Source: Candidatus Kaiserbacteria bacterium (GTDB taxonomy: Bacteria > Patescibacteriota > Minisyncoccia > Phycocordibacterales > UBA2100). From it: a DNA stretch of 6,226 nucleotides. Within the stretch, counting starts at the first letter, position 1; each line of letters begins with the position of its first letter. Below the pieces are notes generated by a model. The model was given only the letters and a program-made list of their open reading frames with translations. It was not told the origin of the DNA and did no database searches. Positions 1 through 5,562 of this stretch are shown piece after piece. The stretch spans positions 1 through 6,226 of the forward strand of contig JALWJR010000022.1 of NCBI GenBank assembly GCA_026996985.1, in the 5' to 3' direction. The translations under genes and the position numbers were made by a program.

Positions 1-1
1 C

Positions 2-1717
2 AGCTATCCGCATTGTTGGAGGTGTGATACTCCGCTTTTAAATTACGCAACTTCAAGCTGGTTTGTCGCTGTTGAAAAAATGAAGTCGGACCTTTTAAAA
101 AATGCCGAGCCAATATATTGGTATCCACATCATATAAAAAAGGGCAGGTGGGGGAATTGGTTGGAAGGCGCGAAAGACTGGTCAATCTCAAGAAACAGGT
201 TTTGGGCAAATACAATTCCTGTTTGGCGCTGTTCGGGCAAGCCCGCGCAGAATGACGCGGAAAAGACGCAAAACTACGCTGAAAGTGGTTGCGGGAATGA
301 AGTTGTAGTGGGTTCAATTGACGAGCTTGAGAAATATTCGGGTACAAGAGTTGATGATCTTCATAAAGATGTGGTTGATGATGTGACTTGGAAGTGTGAA
401 AAATGCGGTGGGACGATGAAAAGAATTCCCGATGTTCTTGATACCTGGTTCAACTCCGGATCCGTACCTTACGCAACGTATCACTACCCGTTTGAAAATC
501 AAGAAAAATTTGAAAAACGAAACCCGGCCGATTTTATCGCCGAAGGACAAGATCAAACCAGAGCATGGTTTTACTATCAGCATGTTCTGGCAACAGCTTT
601 GTTTAACAGAAACGCTTTTAAAAATGTAATTACAACCGGGATTGTTTTGGCCGAAGACGGCAAAAAAATGTCAAAAAAACTCAAGAATTATCCTGATCCG
701 ATGTACTTGGTGGATACTTACGGGGCAGATGCTATTCGCCTTTATATGCTTGGAAGTCCGGCTGTGAAGGCTGATAACTTGGCGTTTTCCGAAAAAGAAG
801 TGGCGGAAATTTCAAGAAAAACCTTGGGGCGATTACTTAACGTGCTTGAGTTTTACAAACTCTATGAAACAGATTTAAAACATTCGGATTCAAAAGAAAG
901 CGACAATATTCTTGATAAGTGGATCATAAACAAGTTTTATGATACTCACAAAAAAGTAACGGAGGCCCTGGAGGAGTATGCTCTTGATAAAGCGGTTAAA
1001 CCTCTACACGGTTTTGTTGATGACTTGTCAACTTGGTATTTAAGACGTTCGCGTGAGAGATTTAAAGGCGAGGATGAAAACGCAAAACTTGAAGCGCTTG
1101 AGAGCCTGCGTTTTGTTTTGCGAAAAACAGCCAAACTTCTCGCTCCTTTGGCACCCTTCCATTCGGATTATCTGTGGTTTAATACAAAGCGTGAAAGCGA
1201 CCCTGAGAGTGTGCATCTTTCAAATTGGTGTTCAATAAAACAGCCGGATGAAACGATTTTGCAAAAAATGAAAACGGCTCGCGAGATAGTAACTTCAGCT
1301 CTTGATTTGAGAAAAACATCCGGAATAAAAGTAAGACAACCTTTGAGCGCACTTTTTGTATCAAGCAAGCTCGCAAGCGGTTTAGATGATGATTATTTTG
1401 AAATAATTGCAGATGAGGTGAATGTAAAAAATGTTGAACTTAAAGAGATTGAATCTGTTGAACTTGATACAAATATCACAGAGGAACTCAAAAAAGAAGG
1501 ACTGGCGCGTGATATTTTGCGCGCAATTCAGCAAAAAAGAAAAGAGTTGCAACTTACGGTAGATGATTTTGTATCCGCAAAGTTAAAGGTAAACCAAGAA
1601 ATGAAAGAGGCGATAGATCTCTTTGAGGATATGATAAAGAAAAACGCGCTTTTGACAAAAATAGATATTGAAGTGTCGGAGACTGACACCGTTGAAGTGC
1701 AAATCATAAGCGTGTAA
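2..1717 (+). CDS. ileS: Isoleucine--tRNA ligase, type 2 (eukaryote-like), C-terminal part; 5' end outside the window
   Basis: Cytoplasmic class I synthetase that attaches isoleucine to tRNA-Ile. The reading frame is open from base 2, so the true start lies upstream; the ATG at 80 is internal, because codons before it already encode conserved sequence (SYPHCWRC, then SSWFV). Visible in order (window codons): a CWRC metal knuckle at 5-8; WRC at 77; a second Cys at 97; CEKC at 132-135; DVLDTWFNSGS at 144-154; the KMSKS-loop variant KMSKK at 222-226 (bases 665-679); then the helical anticodon-binding domain and a C-terminal region with RQPLS and EEGLARD-like motifs (KKEGLARDIL). The HIGH motif and editing domain would lie upstream. 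There is no C-terminal Cys-rich zinc finger, unlike E. coli-type IleS, which supports type 2; known type 2 enzymes are often mupirocin-insensitive. Odd point: the C77/C97 knuckle is widened by an insert. The stop is TAA. Identity is very secure. Confidence 0.97.
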   Translation, partial: SYPHCWRCDTPLLNYATSSWFVAVEKMKSDLLKNAEPIYWYPHHIKKGRWGNWLEGAKDWSISRNRFWANTIPVWRCSGKPAQNDAEKTQNYAESGCGNEVVVGSIDELEKYSGTRVDDLHKDVVDDVTWKCEKCGGTMKRIPDVLDTWFNSGSVPYATYHYPFENQEKFEKRNPADFIAEGQDQTRAWFYYQHVLATALFNRNAFKNVITTGIVLAEDGKKMSKKLKNYPDPMYLVDTYGADAIRLYMLGSPAVKADNLAFSEKEVAEISRKTLGRLLNVLEFYKLYETDLKHSDSKESDNILDKWIINKFYDTHKKVTEALEEYALDKAVKPLHGFVDDLSTWYLRRSRERFKGEDENAKLEALESLRFVLRKTAKLLAPLAPFHSDYLWFNTKRESDPESVHLSNWCSIKQPDETILQKMKTAREIVTSALDLRKTSGIKVRQPLSALFVSSKLASGLDDDYFEIIADEVNVKNVELKEIESVELDTNITEELKKEGLARDILRAIQQKRKELQLTVDDFVSAKLKVNQEMKEAIDLFEDMIKKNALLTKIDIEVSETDTVEVQIISV

Positions 1718-1728
1718 ATCCAAAACTG

Positions 1729-1757
1729 TTGACTTATTTGAGTTTTTATGGTTTTAT
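1729..1757 (+). promoter_or_regulatory. Candidate sigma-70 promoter upstream of the sigma4-like gene
   Basis: TTGACT (1729-1734) matches the -35 consensus at five of six positions. It is followed after 17 bases by TTTTAT (1752-1757), which matches TATAAT at four of six. It starts 12 bases after the ileS stop and would give a leader of about 60 bases. The spacing is ideal but the -10 is weak. I see no terminator between ileS and the next gene, so read-through from ileS is equally possible. Confidence 0.35.
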
Positions 1758-1812
1758 GTTGATTACATGAGACGATTGACGTTTCGTGTTTTTTATGATA
1801 CAAGTTGTTGCA

Positions 1813-1818
1813 TAAGAT
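1813..1818 (+). promoter_or_regulatory. Alternative -10-like hexamer giving a leaderless start
   Basis: TAAGAT (four of six to TATAAT) ends six bases before the ATG at 1825, the same distance as the much better -10 before the gene at 3075. No good -35 lies 16-18 bases upstream. A second TTGACG at 1776-1781 is too far from it and too near TATGAT (1794-1799). The call rests mainly on the repeated spacing and is weak. Confidence 0.2.
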
Positions 1819-1824
1819 TTTATT

Positions 1825-2919
1825 ATGGATATACAGTCACAGACAATTCATGAGGACAAAATACGTCTAAATTTTGACCCGAAAGAGAAAACCGAAGTTT
1901 TGCTTAAAGCTCTACCCAATGAAAGAGCTTTTGATATTTTGGTGAGAAGATACGGACTTTCCGAGGACAAAAAACCGGAAACACTGGAGTCTGTTGGAAA
2001 AAGGTACGGAATAACTCGCGAGAGGGTGCGACAGATAGAAAATCACGCCATTAAAGCTTTGCAAAAATCGGAAAAATACCAAGAAGTTGCAGATGCGCTT
2101 GAGGAGTTGGCCGAGCTTATAAAACAGCATGGGGGCATAGTTCCGGAGAGAGATTTGATTGAAATGCTTGATTATCCTGATTCGGTAAAGCAACACATTT
2201 TGTTTTTGTTGCATGTTGGAGAGCCGTTTCGCAAACACAAAGAGACAAGAGAGTTTAGCTCGCACTGGTATTTGGATGAGACCCAAGCAAAAGCCGTAAG
2301 AGACGCTTTGCGCAAACTTACTCGTGAATTGTCGGAACAGGTTGCATTGCCTGAGGAGGAGATTTTGGAGAAATATGCAAAACACCTGGCCGGATTGGAA
2401 AAAGACATAAAAGACGAAAGGGCTCTTGTCAGATGGCTTATACTGTCAAAACAACTTTCTCGCAATCCGTTGGGTGAGTGGGGACTTTCAAACTCTCCGG
2501 CCGTTAAGGTTAAAGGTATAAGAGATTTTGCATACTTGGCATTGCGCAGACACGGCTCACCAATGCATTTTAGAGAGGTTGCTCAAGCGATAGAAGAGCT
2601 GTTCGGCAAAAAAGCGAACCCCGCAACAACTCACAATGAACTTATAAAAGACCCGAGGTTTGTCTTGGTTGGAAGAGGGCTTTATGCTTTGGCGGAATGG
2701 GGATACACAACAGGGCCGGTAAAGGAGGTTATAAAAAATATTCTTAAAAAAGAAGGCCCCCTTACAAAACAAGAAATAATAGAAAGGGTAAAGAGAGAAA
2801 GATACGTAAAAGACAACACAATCGGTGTGAATCTTCAAGACTCAAATACTTTTGAGCGCCTGCCCGATGGAAGATTCACTTTAAAAAGTGAAGTGGCTGA
2901 CAAAGATACAGAAAAATAG
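1825..2919 (+). CDS. Sigma-70 region 4 protein with tandem winged helices, including a HARE-HTH (RNAP delta-like) domain
   Basis: Probable transcription regulator, 364 residues, no Cys, soluble. Residues about 26-82 form a sigma-70 region 4. The recognition helix TRERVRQIENHA (64-75) keeps R65, E66, R67, R69 and Q70, equivalent to E. coli RpoD R584, E585, R586, R588 and Q589, which contact the -35 element. Residues 231-294 look like a HARE-HTH domain, the fold of the Firmicutes RNA polymerase delta subunit: FAYLALRRHGSPMHFREV, then a wing GRGLYALAEWG. Residues 299-354 read as another winged helix (EGPLTKQEII ... LPDGRFTLK). The middle (about 95-225) probably holds one or two more. There is no region 2 or 3, so it cannot open a -10 as a conventional sigma factor; it may bind -35-like DNA or RNA polymerase as an accessory factor (inference). 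The ATG start is 107 bases after ileS and has no Shine-Dalgarno. The stop is TAG, followed by a terminator. Confidence 0.85.
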   Translation: MDIQSQTIHEDKIRLNFDPKEKTEVLLKALPNERAFDILVRRYGLSEDKKPETLESVGKRYGITRERVRQIENHAIKALQKSEKYQEVADALEELAELIKQHGGIVPERDLIEMLDYPDSVKQHILFLLHVGEPFRKHKETREFSSHWYLDETQAKAVRDALRKLTRELSEQVALPEEEILEKYAKHLAGLEKDIKDERALVRWLILSKQLSRNPLGEWGLSNSPAVKVKGIRDFAYLALRRHGSPMHFREVAQAIEELFGKKANPATTHNELIKDPRFVLVGRGLYALAEWGYTTGPVKEVIKNILKKEGPLTKQEIIERVKRERYVKDNTIGVNLQDSNTFERLPDGRFTLKSEVADKDTEK

Positions 2920-2923
2920 AGCC

Positions 2924-2932
2924 TGTGGATAA
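2924..2932 (-). other. Single consensus DnaA box
   Basis: TGTGGATAA on the + strand is the exact complement of the DnaA box TTATCCACA. It begins four bases after the TAG of the preceding gene. I found no second exact copy in the window; the nearest is GTATCCACA at 121-129, inside ileS, with one mismatch. There is no AT-rich unwinding region or dnaA/dnaN neighbour, so this is not an origin. It may be chance or a single regulatory or DnaA-titrating site. Confidence 0.4.
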
Positions 2933-2972
2933 CTCGCTTGCGCAAATGAATTGCTCGGTACATTATTAAAGT

Positions 2973-2988
2973 GCTTCCTTTTGGAAGC
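2973..2988 (+). other. Small perfect hairpin upstream of the terminator
   Basis: GCTTCC (2973-2978), loop TTTT, GGAAGC (2983-2988): a perfect six-base stem with a tetraloop, four bases before the terminator stem. It has no U-tract of its own. It could stabilise the mRNA 3' end or form the first stem of a short two-hairpin RNA. Confidence 0.5.
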
Positions 2989-2992
2989 GTTT

Positions 2993-3030
2993 GCAAAAGT
3001 CCGGTTTATCCGGACTTTTGCTTTTTTTTT
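2993..3030 (+). terminator. Intrinsic terminator after the sigma4-like gene
   Basis: A perfect 12-base stem, GCAAAAGTCCGG (2993-3004) pairing with CCGGACTTTTGC (3010-3021), has a five-base TTTAT loop and is followed by nine T (3022-3030). It is a textbook Rho-independent terminator for the + strand. The left side has no A-tract, so it is not bidirectional. It separates the ileS/sigma4 unit from the next operon. Confidence 0.93.
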
Positions 3031-3048
3031 GTGGATTGGATTTTAAAT

Positions 3049-3068
3049 ATTTTACCGTGTGGTAAAAT
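3049..3068. promoter_or_regulatory. Perfect 8+8 inverted repeat over the -10 (possible operator or symmetric promoter)
   Basis: ATTTTACC (3049-3056), spacer GTGT, GGTAAAAT (3061-3068). The right arm contains the -10 hexamer of the downstream gene, so a dimeric repressor bound here would block the promoter. The symmetry also puts a TAAAAT on the minus strand (3054 to 3049), which could fire a divergent transcript. No known operator family is recognised with confidence. Confidence 0.5.
3060..3068 (+). promoter_or_regulatory. Extended -10 promoter of the membrane protein-mltG-mnmA operon
   Basis: TGGTAAAAT is a TGn extended -10 with hexamer TAAAAT (3063-3068; five of six to TATAAT). Transcription would begin near 3075, which is the ATG itself, so the mRNA is probably leaderless. 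The best -35-like hexamer, TTGGAT (3036-3041), is 21 bases away, too far for normal spacing; extended -10 promoters depend less on a -35. The region just upstream is AT-rich. Confidence 0.6.
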
Positions 3069-3074
3069 GTTCTT

Positions 3075-4439
3075 ATGCAAGAGAAGATTTTGAGTTTTTT
3101 TAAATATTTGCACGGTACCGGTTTTCATTTACTTATTTTCATGCCACTTACTTTTTTTGCCTTGGTTGCAACAGTTGTGTTTTTAAATCCAACTTTCTTT
3201 TCTTATGTTTTTTGGTGGTTTGTTATTTTACTGCCCATTGTTTCTGTTCCCGGTTTTGCAATTGCCGCTGCGCTACTGTGGCGCTCTTACGTTAGATCGC
3301 ATTTTGTTTTTACAACCGAGTATACGGTTTTGGAGGTAAGGATTCCTAGAGATTCAATGAAATCTCCAAAAGCCATGGCTGTTATTTTCAATGGCATAAT
3401 AACCGGAGGAAGAGAGTCAACCTTTATAAACAGGTGGTGGGAGGGGAAAATGCGCCCCCAGTATTCATTTGAACTTGTCTCCATTGAAGGGATGATACAT
3501 TTTTTCATACACTTGGAAAAAAGACATGTTGATTTTGTGTCGTCTCACATTTACGGACAATTTCCCGATGCCGAGATTGAAGAAGTTCCCGACTACACAT
3601 CTGGAGTTCCCATAAATTATGATCCGGACAAAGTGGGCGTTTTAGCGCTTGAGTATAAAAAAGCAAAGCCCGACCCTTATCCGATAAAAACTTATGTTGA
3701 ATACGGAGTTGATCAAGACCCTTCCAAAATGGAGCAGAGAATAGATCCGCTTGCCGGAGTTTTTGAATTTTTCTCAAGCTTGGGACCGGGGGAGGAGATG
3801 TGGCTTCAGTTGGTTATAAGAAGGAATTTGCCGTGGGAGTTTGGGATAGGTCCGTTTAAAATCGGATACAGCTGGCACAAAGGAGCGCAACAGCAAATAG
3901 ATAATATTTACGCGTCTTTGGTTGAGGAGGAGATAGCGCCCGGGGTAAAGTCAAAAGCCAAATCAAGCTTAACTCCGTCGCAAGAGGAAGAAGTGAGAGC
4001 TCTGGCAAGTACCTTGCATGCCGAAGGGATTGATGTTGGAATGAGGCTTATCTATATTGCGCGAAAAGAGTCTTTCAAGCCGGGTGAGAGGGCGGCGCCG
4101 GGTTTGGTTAAGCTCTGGCGCGAGTTTAGAACCCCAAATTTAAATGCCATTGTGCCATATGATAGGAAGGGTTTTATCGTTTTTGATTATCCTTGGCAGT
4201 TTGAGAAATTGAGAATTAAAAAGCACAACGAAGAGTTGATTGACGCTTACAAAAGAAGGAGTTTTTACAGGTCACCTTACATAGTAAAACATATGATAAT
4301 GTCTCCGGCAGAGCTTGCAACCGTATATCACTACCCGAGCTATGAAATTAAAACTCCGGGCATTACCAGAGTTGAATCAAAGAAAGGTGGCGCTCCGGCT
4401 AACCTGCCAACTGCCGCTCCAGCTAATTTGCCAGTATGA
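3075..4439 (+). CDS. Two-TM membrane protein resembling the non-ATPase half of CPR HerA/VirB4-like proteins
   Basis: Function unknown; 454 residues, no Cys. Two hydrophobic helices (about 17-37 and 43-69) are joined by a short loop. The following WRSYVRSHF is basic, so the large C-terminal part (70-454) is probably cytoplasmic. Marked stretches: VLEVRIPRD (85-93); FELVSIEGMIHFFIHLEK (132-149) leading to IYGQFPDAEIEEVPDY (159-174); and MSPAELATVYHYPS (409-422), then a proline-rich tail with APANLP twice (440-454). From memory, similar strands and an ending of the ELATxYHxP ... PPxNLP type occur just before the P-loop ATPase of HerA/DUF87 or VirB4-like proteins in CPR bacteria; here no Walker motif is present and the protein simply ends. 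The start ATG has no Shine-Dalgarno and lies six bases after the -10. The stop TGA overlaps the mltG start (ATGA), implying coupling; a TAA follows in frame two codons later. The family link is moderately sure, the role unknown. Confidence 0.85.
   Translation: MQEKILSFFKYLHGTGFHLLIFMPLTFFALVATVVFLNPTFFSYVFWWFVILLPIVSVPGFAIAAALLWRSYVRSHFVFTTEYTVLEVRIPRDSMKSPKAMAVIFNGIITGGRESTFINRWWEGKMRPQYSFELVSIEGMIHFFIHLEKRHVDFVSSHIYGQFPDAEIEEVPDYTSGVPINYDPDKVGVLALEYKKAKPDPYPIKTYVEYGVDQDPSKMEQRIDPLAGVFEFFSSLGPGEEMWLQLVIRRNLPWEFGIGPFKIGYSWHKGAQQQIDNIYASLVEEEIAPGVKSKAKSSLTPSQEEEVRALASTLHAEGIDVGMRLIYIARKESFKPGERAAPGLVKLWREFRTPNLNAIVPYDRKGFIVFDYPWQFEKLRIKKHNEELIDAYKRRSFYRSPYIVKHMIMSPAELATVYHYPSYEIKTPGITRVESKKGGAPANLPTAAPANLPV
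4392..4433 (+). repeat. Coding tandem repeat APANLP at the C-terminus
   Basis: Two copies of APANLP (bases 4392-4409 and 4416-4433), separated by TA, form the last residues before V454. The copies use different synonymous codons (CCG/CCA, AAC/AAT, CTG/TTG), so the protein repeat has been kept while the DNA diverged, or it arose long ago. Confidence 0.7.
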
Positions 4440-5539
4440 AAAAAATAAATTTGAAAGAAAAATTTTCAATGTTTATTTCGCGTATTTGGGTTAAAATTTT
4501 GTATTTTACAAAGGTTGCTCACTCATCTAACGCCCTGCCTCATAAGCATCATTTTAAAGAAGATGTTATTAAAGAAGATGTTCAAAAATCAAACTTAAAG
4601 AGTCTGGTTGTTTTTCTCTTGGGAGTGAGTTTAGCTCTTGTAATGTATATAAAATTTATCCAGCCACCGGTTAATTTTCCGATAGGAAAGCTTGTGGCAG
4701 TTGAAAAGGGGCTCTCTCTCAGGGAGATAGCAAGCTCTTTGAAAGAACAAAATGTTATTAAAAGTTCGGTTGCTTTTGAGGTGGTTGTAAGACTGTTGGG
4801 TAACTCAGAGAAACTGCATGCCGGAGATTATATATTTAAAAAACCAAAGAGTTTGTTTGGTATTGTAAATGTCGTTTCAAACGGTTTGTTTGGTCTTGAA
4901 CCTGTAAAAATAACAATACCTGAAGGTATATCAATTGCCGAGATGGCCAAAATTTATGAGAAGAAGCTGATGCGTTTTGATGCTAAAAAGTTTGAAGAAA
5001 TTGCCAAAAACTCGGAAGGTTATCTTTTTCCCGACACTTATCACTTTTTACCCAATGTAACCGAGGAGAAGGTTTACAAAACAATGCGGGACAATTTCAA
5101 CAAAAAAATTGAACAGCTACAAGATGATATTGAAAGTTTTGGCAAACCGCTTGATGAGATTGTAAATATGGCGTCAATTGTGCAAAGAGAAGCTTGGAAG
5201 TATAAAGACCAAAGATTGATAGCCGGAGTTTTATGGAAAAGACTTGAAATAGGAATGCCTCTTCAGGTTGATGCCACTTTTGTTTATACGCACAACAAAG
5301 GCTCATCGCAGATAACACTTGATGAGCTTAAAGACAAAAACAACCCTTACAACACATACTCAAACAAAGGACTTCCTCCAACACCCATTGGCAATCCCGG
5401 ATTTTGGGCGTTAAAAGCGACACTCAATCCGATAGAGAGTCCCTATTTGTTTTACTTGGCGGATAAATACGGCAACACCTACTACAGTCGCACTTACCGG
5501 GAGCATATGCAAAAACGCGCTCAGTATATTGACTTTTAA
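4436..5539 (+). CDS. mltG: Endolytic murein transglycosylase MltG (YceG family)
   Basis: Inner-membrane lytic transglycosylase that cuts nascent peptidoglycan glycan strands and is thought to end their elongation. It has 367 residues, against about 340 in E. coli. Order: a cytoplasmic N-terminal extension (1-54) with an amphipathic, aromatic/basic stretch (about 10-25) and a KEDVIKEDV repeat; one membrane helix (about 56-75); a LysM-like domain (about 79-150); then the YceG catalytic domain with EGYLFPDTY (194-202), MASIVQREAW (245-254), LWKRLEIGMPLQVD, YNTYSNKGLPPTPIGNPG (305-322) and a final YLADKYGNTYYS segment. The catalytic Glu is expected in the ASIVxxE motif; E252 is kept, while the first Glu of the common EKE version is Q250. 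There are no Cys. The start overlaps the preceding stop as ATGA and has no Shine-Dalgarno, so translation is probably coupled. The stop is TAA, 23 bases before mnmA. Confidence 0.95.
   Translation: MKKINLKEKFSMFISRIWVKILYFTKVAHSSNALPHKHHFKEDVIKEDVQKSNLKSLVVFLLGVSLALVMYIKFIQPPVNFPIGKLVAVEKGLSLREIASSLKEQNVIKSSVAFEVVVRLLGNSEKLHAGDYIFKKPKSLFGIVNVVSNGLFGLEPVKITIPEGISIAEMAKIYEKKLMRFDAKKFEEIAKNSEGYLFPDTYHFLPNVTEEKVYKTMRDNFNKKIEQLQDDIESFGKPLDEIVNMASIVQREAWKYKDQRLIAGVLWKRLEIGMPLQVDATFVYTHNKGSSQITLDELKDKNNPYNTYSNKGLPPTPIGNPGFWALKATLNPIESPYLFYLADKYGNTYYSRTYREHMQKRAQYIDF
4554..4582 (+). repeat. Short direct repeat in the mltG N-terminal extension
   Basis: The 14-mer TTAAAGAAGATGTT occurs at 4554-4567 and again at 4569-4582 (period 15), encoding KEDV-I-KEDV. 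It lies in the poorly conserved cytoplasmic extension just before the membrane helix. Because both copies are identical, it probably arose by recent slippage and is a candidate for length variation between strains. Confidence 0.6.
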
Positions 5540-5547
5540 GTAAGTTG

Positions 5548-5553
5548 TATAAA
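5548..5553 (+). promoter_or_regulatory. -10-like hexamer before mnmA
   Basis: TATAAA (five of six to TATAAT) ends nine bases before the mnmA ATG. A TTGACT lies at 5529-5534, across the mltG stop, but the 13-base gap is too short for a standard promoter. It might be an internal start for mnmA. With only 23 bases between the genes, co-transcription with mltG is the simpler reading. Confidence 0.25.
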
Positions 5554-5562
5554 TATGTTTTT

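Noticed and set aside
80..82. ATG as the start of ileS
   Set aside because: Codons upstream in the same frame encode conserved IleS sequence (SYPHCWRC ... SSWFV), so the gene simply enters from outside the window.
1776..1799. Second promoter TTGACG ... TATGAT before the sigma4 gene
   Set aside because: The hexamers are only 12 bases apart, too close for a sigma-70 promoter.
1912..2385. Long antisense open frame opposite the sigma4 gene
   Set aside because: It lies wholly within a well-supported gene, has no start signal or recognisable domain, and its composition is what an antisense frame of an AT-rich gene gives.
2946..2969. Leader peptide (MNCSVHY) before the hairpins, as in attenuation
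   Set aside because: Seven codons with no amino-acid bias, and the downstream gene has its own promoter after the terminator, so attenuation would have nothing to control.
2920..3074. Replication origin suggested by the DnaA box and AT-rich DNA
   Set aside because: Only one box, no cluster, no dnaA, dnaN or rpmH nearby, and the gap is explained by a terminator and a promoter.
4437..4448. TGA read as Gly (code 25) extending the membrane protein
   Set aside because: Reading through adds only three codons before TAA, no gene in the window has an internal TGA, and the ATGA overlap with mltG is a normal operon junction.
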